Origin: Hydractinia symbiolongicarpus | Taxonomy: Eukaryota > Cnidaria > Hydrozoa > Anthoathecata > Hydractiniidae | NCBI RefSeq assembly: GCF_029227915.1 | Contig: NC_079886.1 | Coordinates: 868,001 to 932,000 of the forward strand | Length of the DNA: 64,000 nt | Direction: 5' to 3' | Shown: positions 53,574 through 64,000 of the stretch, in pieces | Position numbering within the stretch: the first letter of the stretch is position 1 | Layout of the letters: each line of letters opens with the position of its first letter | Program-made: the position numbers and the translations under genes | The notes under the pieces: generated by a model | The model's database searches: none | Told to the model about the DNA's origin: nothing | The model's input: only the letters and a program-made list of their open reading frames with translations

Positions 53574-56500
53574 TTTTCGTTTGCCGGCGATTAAACTTCT
53601 TTTATTTAGCGTCTCATCAAAAATGAAAACATTTTTGAAAACTAGAAGTGTCATGTGTTTTAGTGGTGAAAAAATAATTTAAAAAAACGTTCGGGAAATG
53701 AGTTTACTCCTTGAGTATTTTCTTTGTATACTTTTGGCTATACGGGCGGAGTACCGGATTTACGGGAAATCGCGGGTTTTCGTTTGCCTGCGATTAAACT
53801 TCTTTTATTTAGCGTCTTATCAAAAATGAAAACATTTTTGAAAACTACAAGTCTCATGCGTTTTAGTGGTAAAAAAAATAATTTAAAAAATCGTTCTGAA
53901 AATGAGTTTACTCACAGGGTACTTTCTTTGTATACATTCGACTATACGGGCCGAGTACGGGATTTACGGGAAATCGCGGGTTTTCGTTTGCCGGCGATTA
54001 AACTTCTTTTATTTAGCGTCTCATCAAAAATGAAAACATTTTTGAAAACTACAAGTCTCATGCGTTTTGGTGGTGAAAAAATAATTTAAAAAATCGTTCA
54101 GGAAATGAGTTTACTCCTTGAGTACTTTCTTTGTATACTTTTGACTATAATGGCCGAGTACGGGATTTACGGGAAATCGCGGGTTTTTGTTTGCCGGCGA
54201 TTAAACTTCTTTTATTCAGCGTCTTATCAAAAATGAAAACATTTTTGAAAGCTACAAGTCTCATGCGTTTTAGTGGTGAAAAAATAATTTTAAAATTTAT
54301 TCGGGAAATCAGTTTACTCCCTGGGTACTTTCTTTGTATACTTTTGACTATACGGGCCGTGTACGGGATTTACGGGAAATCGCGGGTTTTCGTTTGCCGG
54401 CGATTAAACTCCTTTTATTTAGCGTCTCATCAAAAATGAAAACATTTTTGAAAACTACAAGTGTCATGTGTTTTAGTGGTGAAAAAATAATTTAAAAAAA
54501 CGTTCGGGAAATGAGTTTACTCCTTGAGTACTTTTTTTGTATACTTTTGACTATACGGGCCGAGTACCGGATTTACAGGAAATCGCGGGTTTTCGTTTGC
54601 CGGCGATTAAACATCTTTTAATCAGCGTCTTATCAAAAATGAAAACATTTTTGAAAGCTACAAGTCTCATGCGTTTTAGTGGTGAAAAAATAATTTAAAA
54701 AAACGTTCGGGAAATGAGTTTACTTCTTGAGTACTTTCTTTGTATACTTTTGACTATACGGGCCGAGTACCGGATTTACAGGAAATTGCGGGTTTTCGTT
54801 TGCCGGCGATTAAACTTCTTTTATTCAGCGTCTTATCAAAAATGAAAACATTTTTGAAAGCTACAAGTCTCATGCGTTTTAGTGGTGAAAAATAATTTAA
54901 AAATTTATTCGAGAAATCTGTTTACTCCCTGGGTACTTTTTTTGTATACTTTTGACTATATGGGCCGAGTACGGGATTTACGGGAAATTGCAGGTTTTCG
55001 TTTGCCGGCGAATAAACTTCTTTTATTTAGCGTCTCATCAAAAATGAAAACATTTTAAAATACTACAAATCTCATGCGTTTTAGTGGTGAAAAAATAATT
55101 TAAATAATCGTTCGGGAAATGAGTTTACTCCTTGAGTACTTTCTTTGTATACTTTTGACTATACGGGCCGAGTACCGAATTTACGGGAAATTGCGGGTTT
55201 TCGTTTGCCGGCGATTAAACTTCTTTTATTCAGCGTCTTATCAAAAATGAAAACATTTTTGAAAGCTACAAGTCTCATGCGTTTTAGTGGTGAAACAATA
55301 ATTTAAAAATCGTTCTGAAAATGAGTTTACTCACAGGGTACTTTCTTTGTATACATTCGACTATAGGGGCCAAGCCCGGGATTTACAGGAAATCGCCGGT
55401 TTTCGTTTGCCGGCGATTAAACTTCTTTTATTCAGCGTCTCATCAAAAATGAAAACATTTTTGAAAACTACAAGTCTCATGCGTTTTAGTGGTGAAAAAA
55501 TAATTTAAAAATTTATTCGGGAAATCAGTTTACTCCCTGGGTACTTTCTTTATATACATTCGACTATACGGGCCGGGAACGGGATTTACGGGAAATTGCG
55601 GGTTTTCGTTTGCCGGCGATTAAACTTCTTTTATTTAGCGTCTCATCAAAAATGAAAACATTTTTAAATACTACAAGTCTCATGCGTTTTAGTGGTGAAA
55701 AAATAATTTAAAAAATCGTTCTAAAAATGAGTTTACTCACAGGGTACTTTCTTTGTATACATTCGACTATAGGGGCCAAGCCCGGGATTTACAGGAAATC
55801 GCGGGTTTTCGTTTGCCGGCGATTAAATTTCTTTTATTCAGCGTCTCATCAAAAATGAAAACATTTTTAAATAATACAAGTCTCATGCGTTTTAGTGGTG
55901 AAAAAATAATTTAAAAAATCGTTCGGGAAATGAGTTTACTCCCTGGGTAATTTCTTTGTATACTTTTGACTATACGGGCCGAGTACGGGATTTACGGGAA
56001 ATCGCGGGTTTTCGTTTGCCGGCGATTAAACTTCTTTTATTTACCGTCTCATCAAAAATGAAAACATTTTTGAAAAACTACAAGTCTCATGCGTTTTAGT
56101 GGTAAAAAATTAATTTAAAAAATCGTTCAGGAAATGAGTATACTCCTTGAGTATTTTCTTTGTATACTTTTGGCTATACGGGCGGAGTACCGGATTTACG
56201 GAAAATCGCGGGTTTTCGTTTGCCTGCGATTAAACTTCTTTTATTCAGCGTCTTATCAAAAATGAAAACATTTTTGAAAACTACAAGTCTCATGCGTTTT
56301 AGTGGTGAAAAAATAATTTAAAAAATCGTTCTGAAAATGAGTTTACTCACAGGGTACTTTCTTTGTATACATTCGACTATACGGGCCGAGTACGGGATTT
56401 ACGGGAAATCGCGGGTTTTCGTTTGCCGGCGATTAAACTTCTTTTATTTAGCGTCTCATCAAAAATGAAAACATTTTTAAAAACTACAAGTCTCATGCGT

Positions 56501-59500
56501 TTTGGTGGTGAAAAAATAATTTAAAAAATCGTTCAGGAAATGAGTTTACTCCTTGAGTACTTTCTTTGTATACTTTTGACTATAATGGCCGAGTACGGGA
56601 TTTACGGGAAATCGCGGGTTTTCGTTTGCCGGCGATTAAACTTCTTTTATTCAGCGTCTTATCAAAAATGAAAACATTTTTGAAAGCTACAAGTCTCATG
56701 CGTTTTAGTGGTGAAAAAATAATTTTAAAATTTATTCGGGAAATCAGTTTACTCCCTGGGTACTTTCTTTGTATACTTTTGACTATACGGGCCGAGTACG
56801 GGATTTACGGGAAATCGCGGGTTTTCGTTTGCCGGCGATTAAACTCCTTTTATTTAGCGTCTCATCAAAAATGAAAACATTTTTGAAAACTACAAGTGTC
56901 ATGTGTTTTAGTGGTGAAAAAATAATTTAAAAAAAACGTTCGGGAAATGAGTTTACTCCTTGAGTATTTTCTTTGTATACTTTTGGCTATACGGGCGGAG
57001 TACCGGATTTACGGGAAATCGCGGGTTTTCGTTTGCCTGCGATTAAACTTCTTTTATTCAGCGTCTTATCAAAAATGAAAACATTTTTGAAAACTACAAG
57101 TCTCATGTGTTTTAGTGGTGAAAAAATAATTTTAAAATTTATTCGGGAAATCAGTTTACTCCCTGGGTACTTTCTTTGTATACTTTTGACTATACGGGCC
57201 GAGTACGGGATTTACGGGAAATCGCGGGTTTTCGTTTGCCGGCGATTAAACTCCTTTTATTTAGCGTCTCATCAAAAATGAAAACATTTTTGAAAACTAC
57301 AAGTGTCATGTGTTTTAGTGGTGAAAAAATAATTTAAAAAAAACGTTCGGGAAATGAGTTTACTCCTTGAGTATTTTCTTTGTATACTTTTGGCTATACG
57401 GGCGGAGTACCGGATTTACGGGAAATCGCGGGTTTTCGTTTGCCTGCGATTAAACTTCTTTTATTCAGCGTCTTATCAAAAATGAAAACATTTTTGAAAA
57501 CTACAAGTCTCATGCGTTTTGGTGGTGAAAAAATAATTTAAAAAATCGTTCAGGAAATGAGTTTACTCCTTGAGTACTTTCTTTGTATACTTTTGACTAT
57601 AATGGCCGAGTACGGGATTTACGGGAAATCGCGGGTTTTCGTTTGCCGGCGATTAAACTTCTTTTATTCAGCGTCTTATCAAAAATGAAAACATTTTTGA
57701 AAGCTACAAGTCTCATGCGTTTTAGTGGTGAAAAAATAATTTTAAAATTTATTCGGGAAATCAGTTTACTCCCTGGGTACTTTCTTTGTATACTTTTGAC
57801 TATACGGGCCGAGTACGGGATTTACGGGAAATCGCGGGTTTTCGTTTGCCGGCGATTAAACTCCTTTTATTTAGCGTCTCATCAAAAATGAAAACATTTT
57901 TGAAAACTACAAGTGTCATGTGTTTTAGTGGTGAAAAAATAATTTAAAAAAAACGTTCGGGAAATGAGTTTACTCCTTGAGTATTTTCTTTGTATACTTT
58001 TGGCTATACGGGCGGAGTACCGGATTTACGGGAAATCGCGGGTTTTCGTTTGCCTGCGATTAAACTTCTTTTATTCAGCGTCTTATCAAAAATGAAAACA
58101 TTTTTGAAAACTACAAGTCTCATGCGTTTTAGTGGTGAAAAATAATTTAAAAAATCGTTCTAAAAATGAGTTTACTCACAGGGTACTTTCTTTGTATACA
58201 TTCGACTATAGGGGCCAAGCCCGGGATTTACAGGAAATCGCGGGTTTTCGTTTGCCGGCGATTAAATTTCCTTTATTCAGCGTCTCATCAAAAATGAAAA
58301 CATTTTTAAATAATACAAGTCTCATGCGTTTTAGTGGTGAAAAAATAATTTAAAAAGTCGTTCGGGAAATGAGTTTACTCCCTGGGTAATTTCTTTGTAT
58401 ACTTTTGACTATACGGGCCGAGTACGGGATTTACGGGAAATCGCGGGTTTTCGTTTGCCGGCGATTAAACTCCTTTTATTTAGCGTCTCATCAAAAATGA
58501 AAACATTTTTGAAAGCTACAAGTCTCATGCGTTTTAGTGGTGAAAAAATAATTTTAAAATTTATTCGGGAAATCAGTTTACTCCCTGGGTACTTTCTTTG
58601 TATACTTTTGACTATACGGGCCGAGTACGGGATTTACGGGAAATCGCGGGTTTTCGTTTGCCGGCGATTAAACTCCTTTTATTTAGCGTCTCATCAAAAA
58701 TGAAAACATTTTTGAAAACTACAAGTGTCATGTGTTTTAGTGGTGAAAAAATAATTTAAAAAAAACGTTCGGGAAATGAGTTTACTCCTTGAGTATTTTC
58801 TTTGTAACTTTTGGCTATACGGGCGGAGTACCGGATTTACGGGAAATCGCGGGTTTTCGTTTGCCTGCGATTAAACTTCTTTTATTTAGCGTCTTATCAA
58901 AAATGAAAACATTTTTGAAAACTACAAGTCTCATGCGTTTTAGTGGTAAAAAAAATAATTTAAAAAATCGTTCTGAAAATGAGTTTACTCACAGGGTACT
59001 TTCTTTGTATACATTCGACTATACGGGCCGAGTACGGGATTTACGGGAAATCGCGGGTTTTCGTTTGCCGGCGATTAAACTTCTTTTATTCAGCGTCTTA
59101 TCAAAAATGAAAACATTTTTGAAAGCTACAAGTCTCATGCGTTTTAGTGGTGAAAAAATAATTTTAAAATTTATTCGGGAAATCAGTTTACTCCCTGGGT
59201 ACTTTCTTTGTATACTTTTGACTTTACGGGCCGTGTACGGGATTTACGGGAAATCGCGGGTTTTCGTTTGCCGGCGATTAAACTCCTTTTATTTAGCGTC
59301 TCATTAAAAATGAAAACATTTTTGAAAACTACAAGTGTCATGTGTTTTAGTGTTGAAAAAATAATTTAAAAAAACGTTCGGGAAATGAGTTTACTCCTTG
59401 AGTACTTTCTTTGTATACTTTTGACTATACAAGCCGAGTACCGGATTTACAGGAAATCGCGGGTTTTCGTTTGCCGGCGATTAAACATCTTTTATTCAGC

Positions 59501-62500
59501 GTCTCATCAAAAATGAAAACATTTTTGAAAGCTACAAGTCTCATGCGTTTTAGTGGTGAAAAAATAATTTAAAAAAACGTTCGGGAAATGAGTTTACTTC
59601 TTAAGTACTTTCTTTGTATACTTTTGACTATACGGGCCGAGTACCGGATTTACAGGAAATCGCGGGTTTTCGTTTGCCGGCGATTAAACATCTTTTATTC
59701 AGCGTCTCATCAAAAATAAAAATATTTTTGAAAACTACAAGTCTCATGCGTTTTAGTGGTGAAAAAATAATTTAAAAATTTATTCAAGAAATCTGTTTAC
59801 TCCCTGGGTACTTTTTTGTATACTTTTGACTATATGGGCCGAGTACGGGATTTACGGGAAATTGCAGGTTTTCGTTTGCCGGCGATTAAACTTCTTTTAT
59901 TTAGCGTCCATCAAAAATGAAAAACATTTTTAAATACTACAAGTCTCATGCGTTTTAGTGGTGAAAAAATAATTTAAAAAATCGTTCGGGAAATGAGTTT
60001 AATCCTTGAGTACTTTCTTTGTATACTTTTGACTATACGGGCCGAGTACCGGATTTACGGGAAATTGCGGGTTTTCGTTTGCCGGCGATTAAACTTCTTT
60101 TATTCAGCGTCTTATCAAAAATGAAAACATTTTTGAAAGCTACAAGTCTCATGCGTTTTAGTGGTGAAACAATAATTTAAAAATCGTTCTGAAAATGAGT
60201 TTACTCCCAGGGTACTTTCTTTGTATACATTCGACTATAGGGGCCAAGCCCGGGATTTACAGGAAATCGCGGGTTTTCGTTTGCCGGCGATTAAACTTCT
60301 TTTATTCAGCGTCTCATCAAAAATGAAAACATTTTTGAAAACTACAAGTCTCATGCGTTTTAGTGATGAAAAAATAATTTAAAAATTTATTCGGGAAATC
60401 AGTTTACTCCCTGGGTACTTTCTTTATATACATTCGACTATACGGGCCGGGAACGGGATTTACGGGAAATTGCGGGTTTTCGTTTGCCGGCGATTAAACT
60501 TCTTTTATTTAGCGTCTCATCAAAAATGAAAACAATTTTAAATACTACAAGTCTCATGCGTTTTAGTGGTGAAAAAATAATTTAAAAAATCGTTCGGGAA
60601 ATGAGTTTACTCCCTGGGTAATTTCTTTGTATACTTTTGACTATACGGGCCGAGTACGGGATTTACGGGAAACCGCGTGTTTTCGTTTGCCGGCAAATAA
60701 ACTTCTTTTATTTAGCGTTTCATCAAAAATGAAAACATTTTTGAATACTACAAGTCTCATGCGTTTTAGTGGTGAAAAAATAATTTAAAAAATCGTTCAG
60801 GAAATGAGTATACTCCTTGAGTATTTTCTTTGTATACTTTTGGCTATACGGGCGGAGTACCGGATTTACGGGAAATCGCGGGTTTTCGTTTGCCTGCGAT
60901 TAAACTTCTTTTATTCAGCGTCTTATCAAAAATGAAAACATTTTTGAAAACTACAAGTCTCATGCGTTTTAGTGGTGAAAAAATAATTTAAAAAATCGTT
61001 CTAAAAATGAGTTTACTCACAGGGTACTTTCTTTGTATACATTCGACTATAGGGGCCAAGCCCGGGATTTACAGGAAATCGCGGGTTTTCGTTTGCCGGC
61101 GATTAAATTTCTTTTATTCAGCGTCTCATCAAAAATGAAAACATTTTTAAATAATACAAGTCTCATGCGTTTTAGTGGTGAAAAAATAATTTAAAAAATC
61201 GTTCGGGAAATGAGTTTACTCCCTGGGTAATTTCTTTGTATACTTTTGACTATACGGGCCGAGTACGGGATTTACGGGAAATCGCGGGTTTTTGTTTGCC
61301 GGCGATTAAACTTCTTTTATTTACCGTCTCATCAAAAATGAAAACATTTTTGAAAACTACAAGTCTCATACGTTTTAGTGGTAAAAAATTAATTTAAAAA
61401 ATCGTTCAGGAAATGAGTATACTCCTTGAGTATTTTCTTTGTATACTTTTGGCTATACGGGCGGAGTACCGGACTTACGGAAAATCGCGGGTTTTCGTTT
61501 GCCTGCGATTAAACTTCTTTTATTCAGCGTCTTATCAAAAATGAAAACATTTTTGAAAACTACAAGTCTCATGCGTTTTAGTGGTGAAAAAATAATTTAA
61601 AAAATCGTTCTAAAAATGAGTTTACTCACAGGGTACTTTCTTTGTATACATTCGACTATAGGGGCCAAGCCCGGGATTTACAGGAAATCGCGGGTTTTCG
61701 TTTGCCGGCGATTAAATTTCTTTTATTCAGCGTCTCATCAAAAATGAAAACATTTTTAAATAATACAAGTCTCATGCGTTTTAGTGGTGAAAAAATAATT
61801 TAAAAAATCGTTCGGGAAATGAGTTTACTCCCTGGGTAATTTCTTTGTATACATTCGACTATACGGGCCGAGTACGGGATTTACGGGAAATCGCGGGTTT
61901 TCGTTTGCCGGCGATTAAACTTCTTTTATTTAGCGTCTCATCAAAAATGAAAACATTTTTGAAAACTACAAGTCTCATGCGTTTTGGTGGTGAAAAAATA
62001 ATTTAAAAAATCGTTCAGGAAATGAGTTTACTCCTTGAGTACTTTCTTTGTATACTTTTGACTATAATGGCCGAGTACGGGATTTACGGGAAATCGCAGG
62101 TTTTCGTTTGCCGGCGATTAAACTTCTTTTATTCAGCGTCTTATCAAAAATGAAAACCATTTTAAAAGCTACAAGTCTCATGCGTTTTAGTGGTGAAAAA
62201 AAAATTTTAAAATTTATTCGAGAAATCAGTTTACTCCCTGGGTACTTTCTTTGTATACTTTTGACTATACGGGCCGAGTACGGGATTTACGGGAAATCGC
62301 GGGTTTTCGTTTGCCGGCGATTAAACTCCTTTTATTTAGCGTCTCATCAAAAATGAAAACATTTTTGAAAACTACAAGTGTCATGTGTTTTAGTGGTGAA
62401 GAAATGATTTAAAAAAAACGTTCGGGAAATGAGTTTACTCCTTGAGTATTTTCTTTGTACACTTTTGGCTATACGGGCGGAGTACCGGATTTACGGGAAA

Positions 62501-63792
62501 TCGCGGGTTTTCGTTTGCCTGCGATTAAACTTCTTTTATTTAGCGTCTTATCAAAAATGAAAACATTTTTGAAAACTACAAGTCTCATGCGTTTTAGTGG
62601 TAAAAAAAATAATTTAAAAAATCGTTCTGAAAATGAGTTTACTCACAGGGTACTTTCTTTGTATACATTCGACTATACGGCCGAGTACGGGATTTACGGG
62701 AAATCGCGGGTTTTCGTTTGCCGGCGATTAAACTTCTTTTATTTAGCGTCTCATCAAAAATGAAAACATTTTTGAAAACTACAAGTCTCATGCGTTTTGG
62801 TGGTGAAAAAATAATTTAAAAAATCGTTCAGGAAATGAGTTTACTCCTTGAGTACTTTCTTTGTATACTTTTGACTATATTGGCCGAGTACGGGATTTAC
62901 GGGAAATCGCGGGTTTTCGTTTGCCGGCGATTAAACTTCTTTTATTCAGCGTCTTATCAAAAATGAAAACATTTTTGAAAGCTACAAGTCTCATGCGTTT
63001 TAGTGGTGAAAAAATAATTTTAAAATTTATTCGGGAAATCAGTTTACTCCCTGGGTACTTTCTTTGTATACTTTTGACTATACGGGCCGTGTACGGGATT
63101 TACGGGAAATCGCGGGTTTTCGTTTGCCGGCGATTAAACTCCTTTTATTTAGCGTCTCATCAAAAATGAAAACATTTTTGAAAACTACAAGTGTCATGTG
63201 TTTTAGTGGTGAAAAAATAATTTAAAAAAACGTTCGGGAAATGAGTTTACTCCTTGAATACTTTCTTTGTATACTTTTGACTATACAAGCCGAGTACCGG
63301 ATTTACAGGAAATCGCGGGTTTTCGTTTGCCGGCGATTAAACATCTTTTATTCAGCGTCTTATCAAAAATGAAAACATTTTTGAAAGCTACAAGTCTCAT
63401 GCGTTTTAGTGGTGAAAAAATAATTTAAAAAAACGTTCGGGAAATGAGTTTACTTCTTGAGTACTTTCTTTGTATACTTTTGACTATACGGGCCGAGTAC
63501 CGGATTTACAGGAAATCGCGGGTTTTCGTTTGCCGGCGATTAAACATCTTTTATTCAGCGTCTTATCAAAAATGAAAACATTTTTGAAAGCTACAAGTCT
63601 CATGCGTTTTAGTGGTGAAAAAATAATTTAAAAAATCGTTCGGAAAATGAGTTTACTCACAGGGTACTTTCTTTGTATATATTCGAATATAGGGGCCAAT
63701 CCCGGGATTTACAGGAAATCGCGGGTTTTCGTTTGCCGGCGATTAAACTTCTTTTATTCAGCGTCTCATCAAAAATGAAAACATTTTTGAAA

Positions 63793-63995
63793 ACTACAAG
63801 TCTCATGCGTTTTAGTGGTGAAAAAATAATTTAAAAAATCGTTCGGGAAATGAGTTTACTCCCTGGGTAATTTCTTTGTATACTTTTGACTATACGGGCC
63901 GAGTACGGGATTTACGGGAAATCGCGGGTTTTCGTTTGCCTGCGATTAAACTTCTTTTATTCAGCGTCTTATCAAAAATGAAAACATTTTTGAAA
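63793..63995 (+). repeat. Reference monomer, right arm (203 bp)
   Basis: This is a representative complete unit, chosen because it is close to the consensus. In order it holds ACTACAAGTCTCATGCG; an A-tract block (GAAAAAATAATTTAAAAAAT); a TCGTTCGGGAAATGAG box; TTTACTCCCTGGGTA; the GTATAC palindrome; the CGGG-rich core; a TTTGCCTGCGATT box; TTTTATTCAGCG; and the dyad TCAAAAATG, AAAA, CATTTTTGA. Against the consensus it carries GGTAATTT for GGTACTTT, GCCTGCG for GCCGGCG and GTCTTATC for GTCTCATC. The 203-bp length is near a typical nucleosome repeat length, a common feature of satellites, but phasing cannot be seen here. Confidence 0.95.
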
Positions 63996-64000
63996 ATACA

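Larger units (their letters stand above)
51450..61350 (+). repeat. Long-range duplicated satellite segment (offset 8,323 bp)
   Basis: About 51,450-53,000 is repeated at about 59,770-61,350. Markers at exactly 8,323 bp are AAACCGCGTG (52347 and 60670) and AAATAATACAAG (52826 and 61149). The ATTGCAGGTTTTC variant at 51,541 recurs at 54,990 and 59,864. Between the copies the array holds shorter repeats, so this entry spans both copies and the intervening satellite. Confidence 0.78.
19331..64000 (+). repeat. Right arm of 203-bp satellite array (about 220 monomers)
   Basis: This is the same satellite family in the opposite orientation to the left arm. The anchor TCAAAAATG occurs first at 19333 and last at 63972; that distance divided by 220 gives a mean period of 202.9 bp. 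The consensus, read from ACTACAAGTCTC to the next copy, counts to exactly 203 bp with 76 G+C. Variants seen only in this arm include GAGTATACTCCTTGAG, TTTACCGTCTCATC and ACTTTTATTGTATAC. No gene, transposon or unique stretch interrupts it; departures are small indels and substitutions (for example a short deletion near 47,088 and a 3-base loss near 58,806). The array runs off the right edge of the window. Confidence 0.98.
53230..64000 (+). repeat. Right-arm distal domain, 2-, 4- and 5-monomer repeats
   Basis: The GACTATAATGGCCGAG monomer and its neighbours recur at about 53,318, 54,131, 56,566, 57,583, 62,048 and (as TATATTGGCC) 62,861. The steps are 813, 2,435, 1,017, 4,465 and 813 bp (4, 12, 5, 22 and 4 monomers). 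The TTTTGGCTATACGGGCGGAG type alternates every 2 monomers (about 407 bp) around 56,980-57,400. CAAGTGTCATGTG, from CAAGTCTCATGCG, is typical of this domain. Small lesions include the 3-base loss in TTTGTAACTTTTGG at about 58,803. Confidence 0.75.

Noticed and set aside
53318-63169. Open frames of 102 to 172 codons on the plus strand (also 19848-20156, 24920-25228 and 32626-32934)
   Set aside because: They start at TTG (for example 19848-19850) rather than ATG. They exist only because one frame of the unit is open, and 203 is not a multiple of three, so each frame is lost after one or two monomers. The peptides are translations of the same satellite text, and frame-breaking indels are common.
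1-64000. CRISPR-like regular repetition
   Set aside because: There are no unique spacers between short repeats; the entire 203-bp period is repeated, and no cas genes are present.
1-64000. tRNA or rRNA genes, or telomere repeats
   Set aside because: No cloverleaf-type box pair, no rRNA-like conserved stretch, and no short G-rich telomere motif in tandem were seen.

Overview
The whole 64-kb window is one block of satellite DNA. A single AT-rich repeat unit of about 203 bp runs from the first base to the last, roughly 315 copies in all. I see no real gene, RNA gene, transposon, CRISPR array or unique sequence longer than about 31 bp. This points to constitutive heterochromatin of a eukaryote, such as a centromeric, pericentromeric or subtelomeric array. 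I do not recognise the satellite family and cannot name the organism. A right-arm consensus built by eye is 203 bp long with 76 G+C bases (about 37%). It has an A-tract-rich half and a GC-richer core carrying four CGGG boxes spaced 11, 9 and 10 bp apart. The consensus holds 13 CpG dinucleotides where base composition predicts about 7, which fits a genome with little germline CpG methylation loss, or a young array.

Layout. Positions 1-19,299 (left arm, about 95 monomers) read in one orientation. Positions 19,331-64,000 (right arm, about 220 monomers) read in the opposite orientation. Between them lies a 31-bp non-monomer filler whose centre is a 22-nt inverted repeat: 9-bp stem, AAAA loop, 9-bp stem. 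Most monomers carry their own 22-nt inverted repeat with the same 9-4-9 geometry, and the right arm begins one base before the left edge of that element. The array runs off both ends of the window, so its full size is unknown.

Internal structure. Monomers fall into several variant types, told apart by short diagnostic boxes (for example TCGTTCGGG, TTATTCGGG or TCGTTCTGA; CGAGTACGGG, CAAGCCCGGG or CGGGAACGGG; GCCGGCG, GCGGGCG or GCCTGCG; TTCAGCG, TTTAGCG or TTTACCG). These types recur in ordered blocks, giving higher-order repeats of 3, 4, 5, 7, 9, 10, 14 and 15 monomers and longer-range copies at offsets of about 5,072, 7,102, 8,323 and 8,925 bp. This is the expected signature of repeated unequal exchange or segmental amplification. 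The two arms share the monomer family, but each has variants I did not see in the other, and the monomers flanking the switch are not mirror images.

The apparent short reading frames (61-172 codons) are shadows of the repeat. Every one whose start I checked begins at TTG or GTG, and 203 is not a multiple of three, so the frame changes with every monomer. I annotate none of them as genes.
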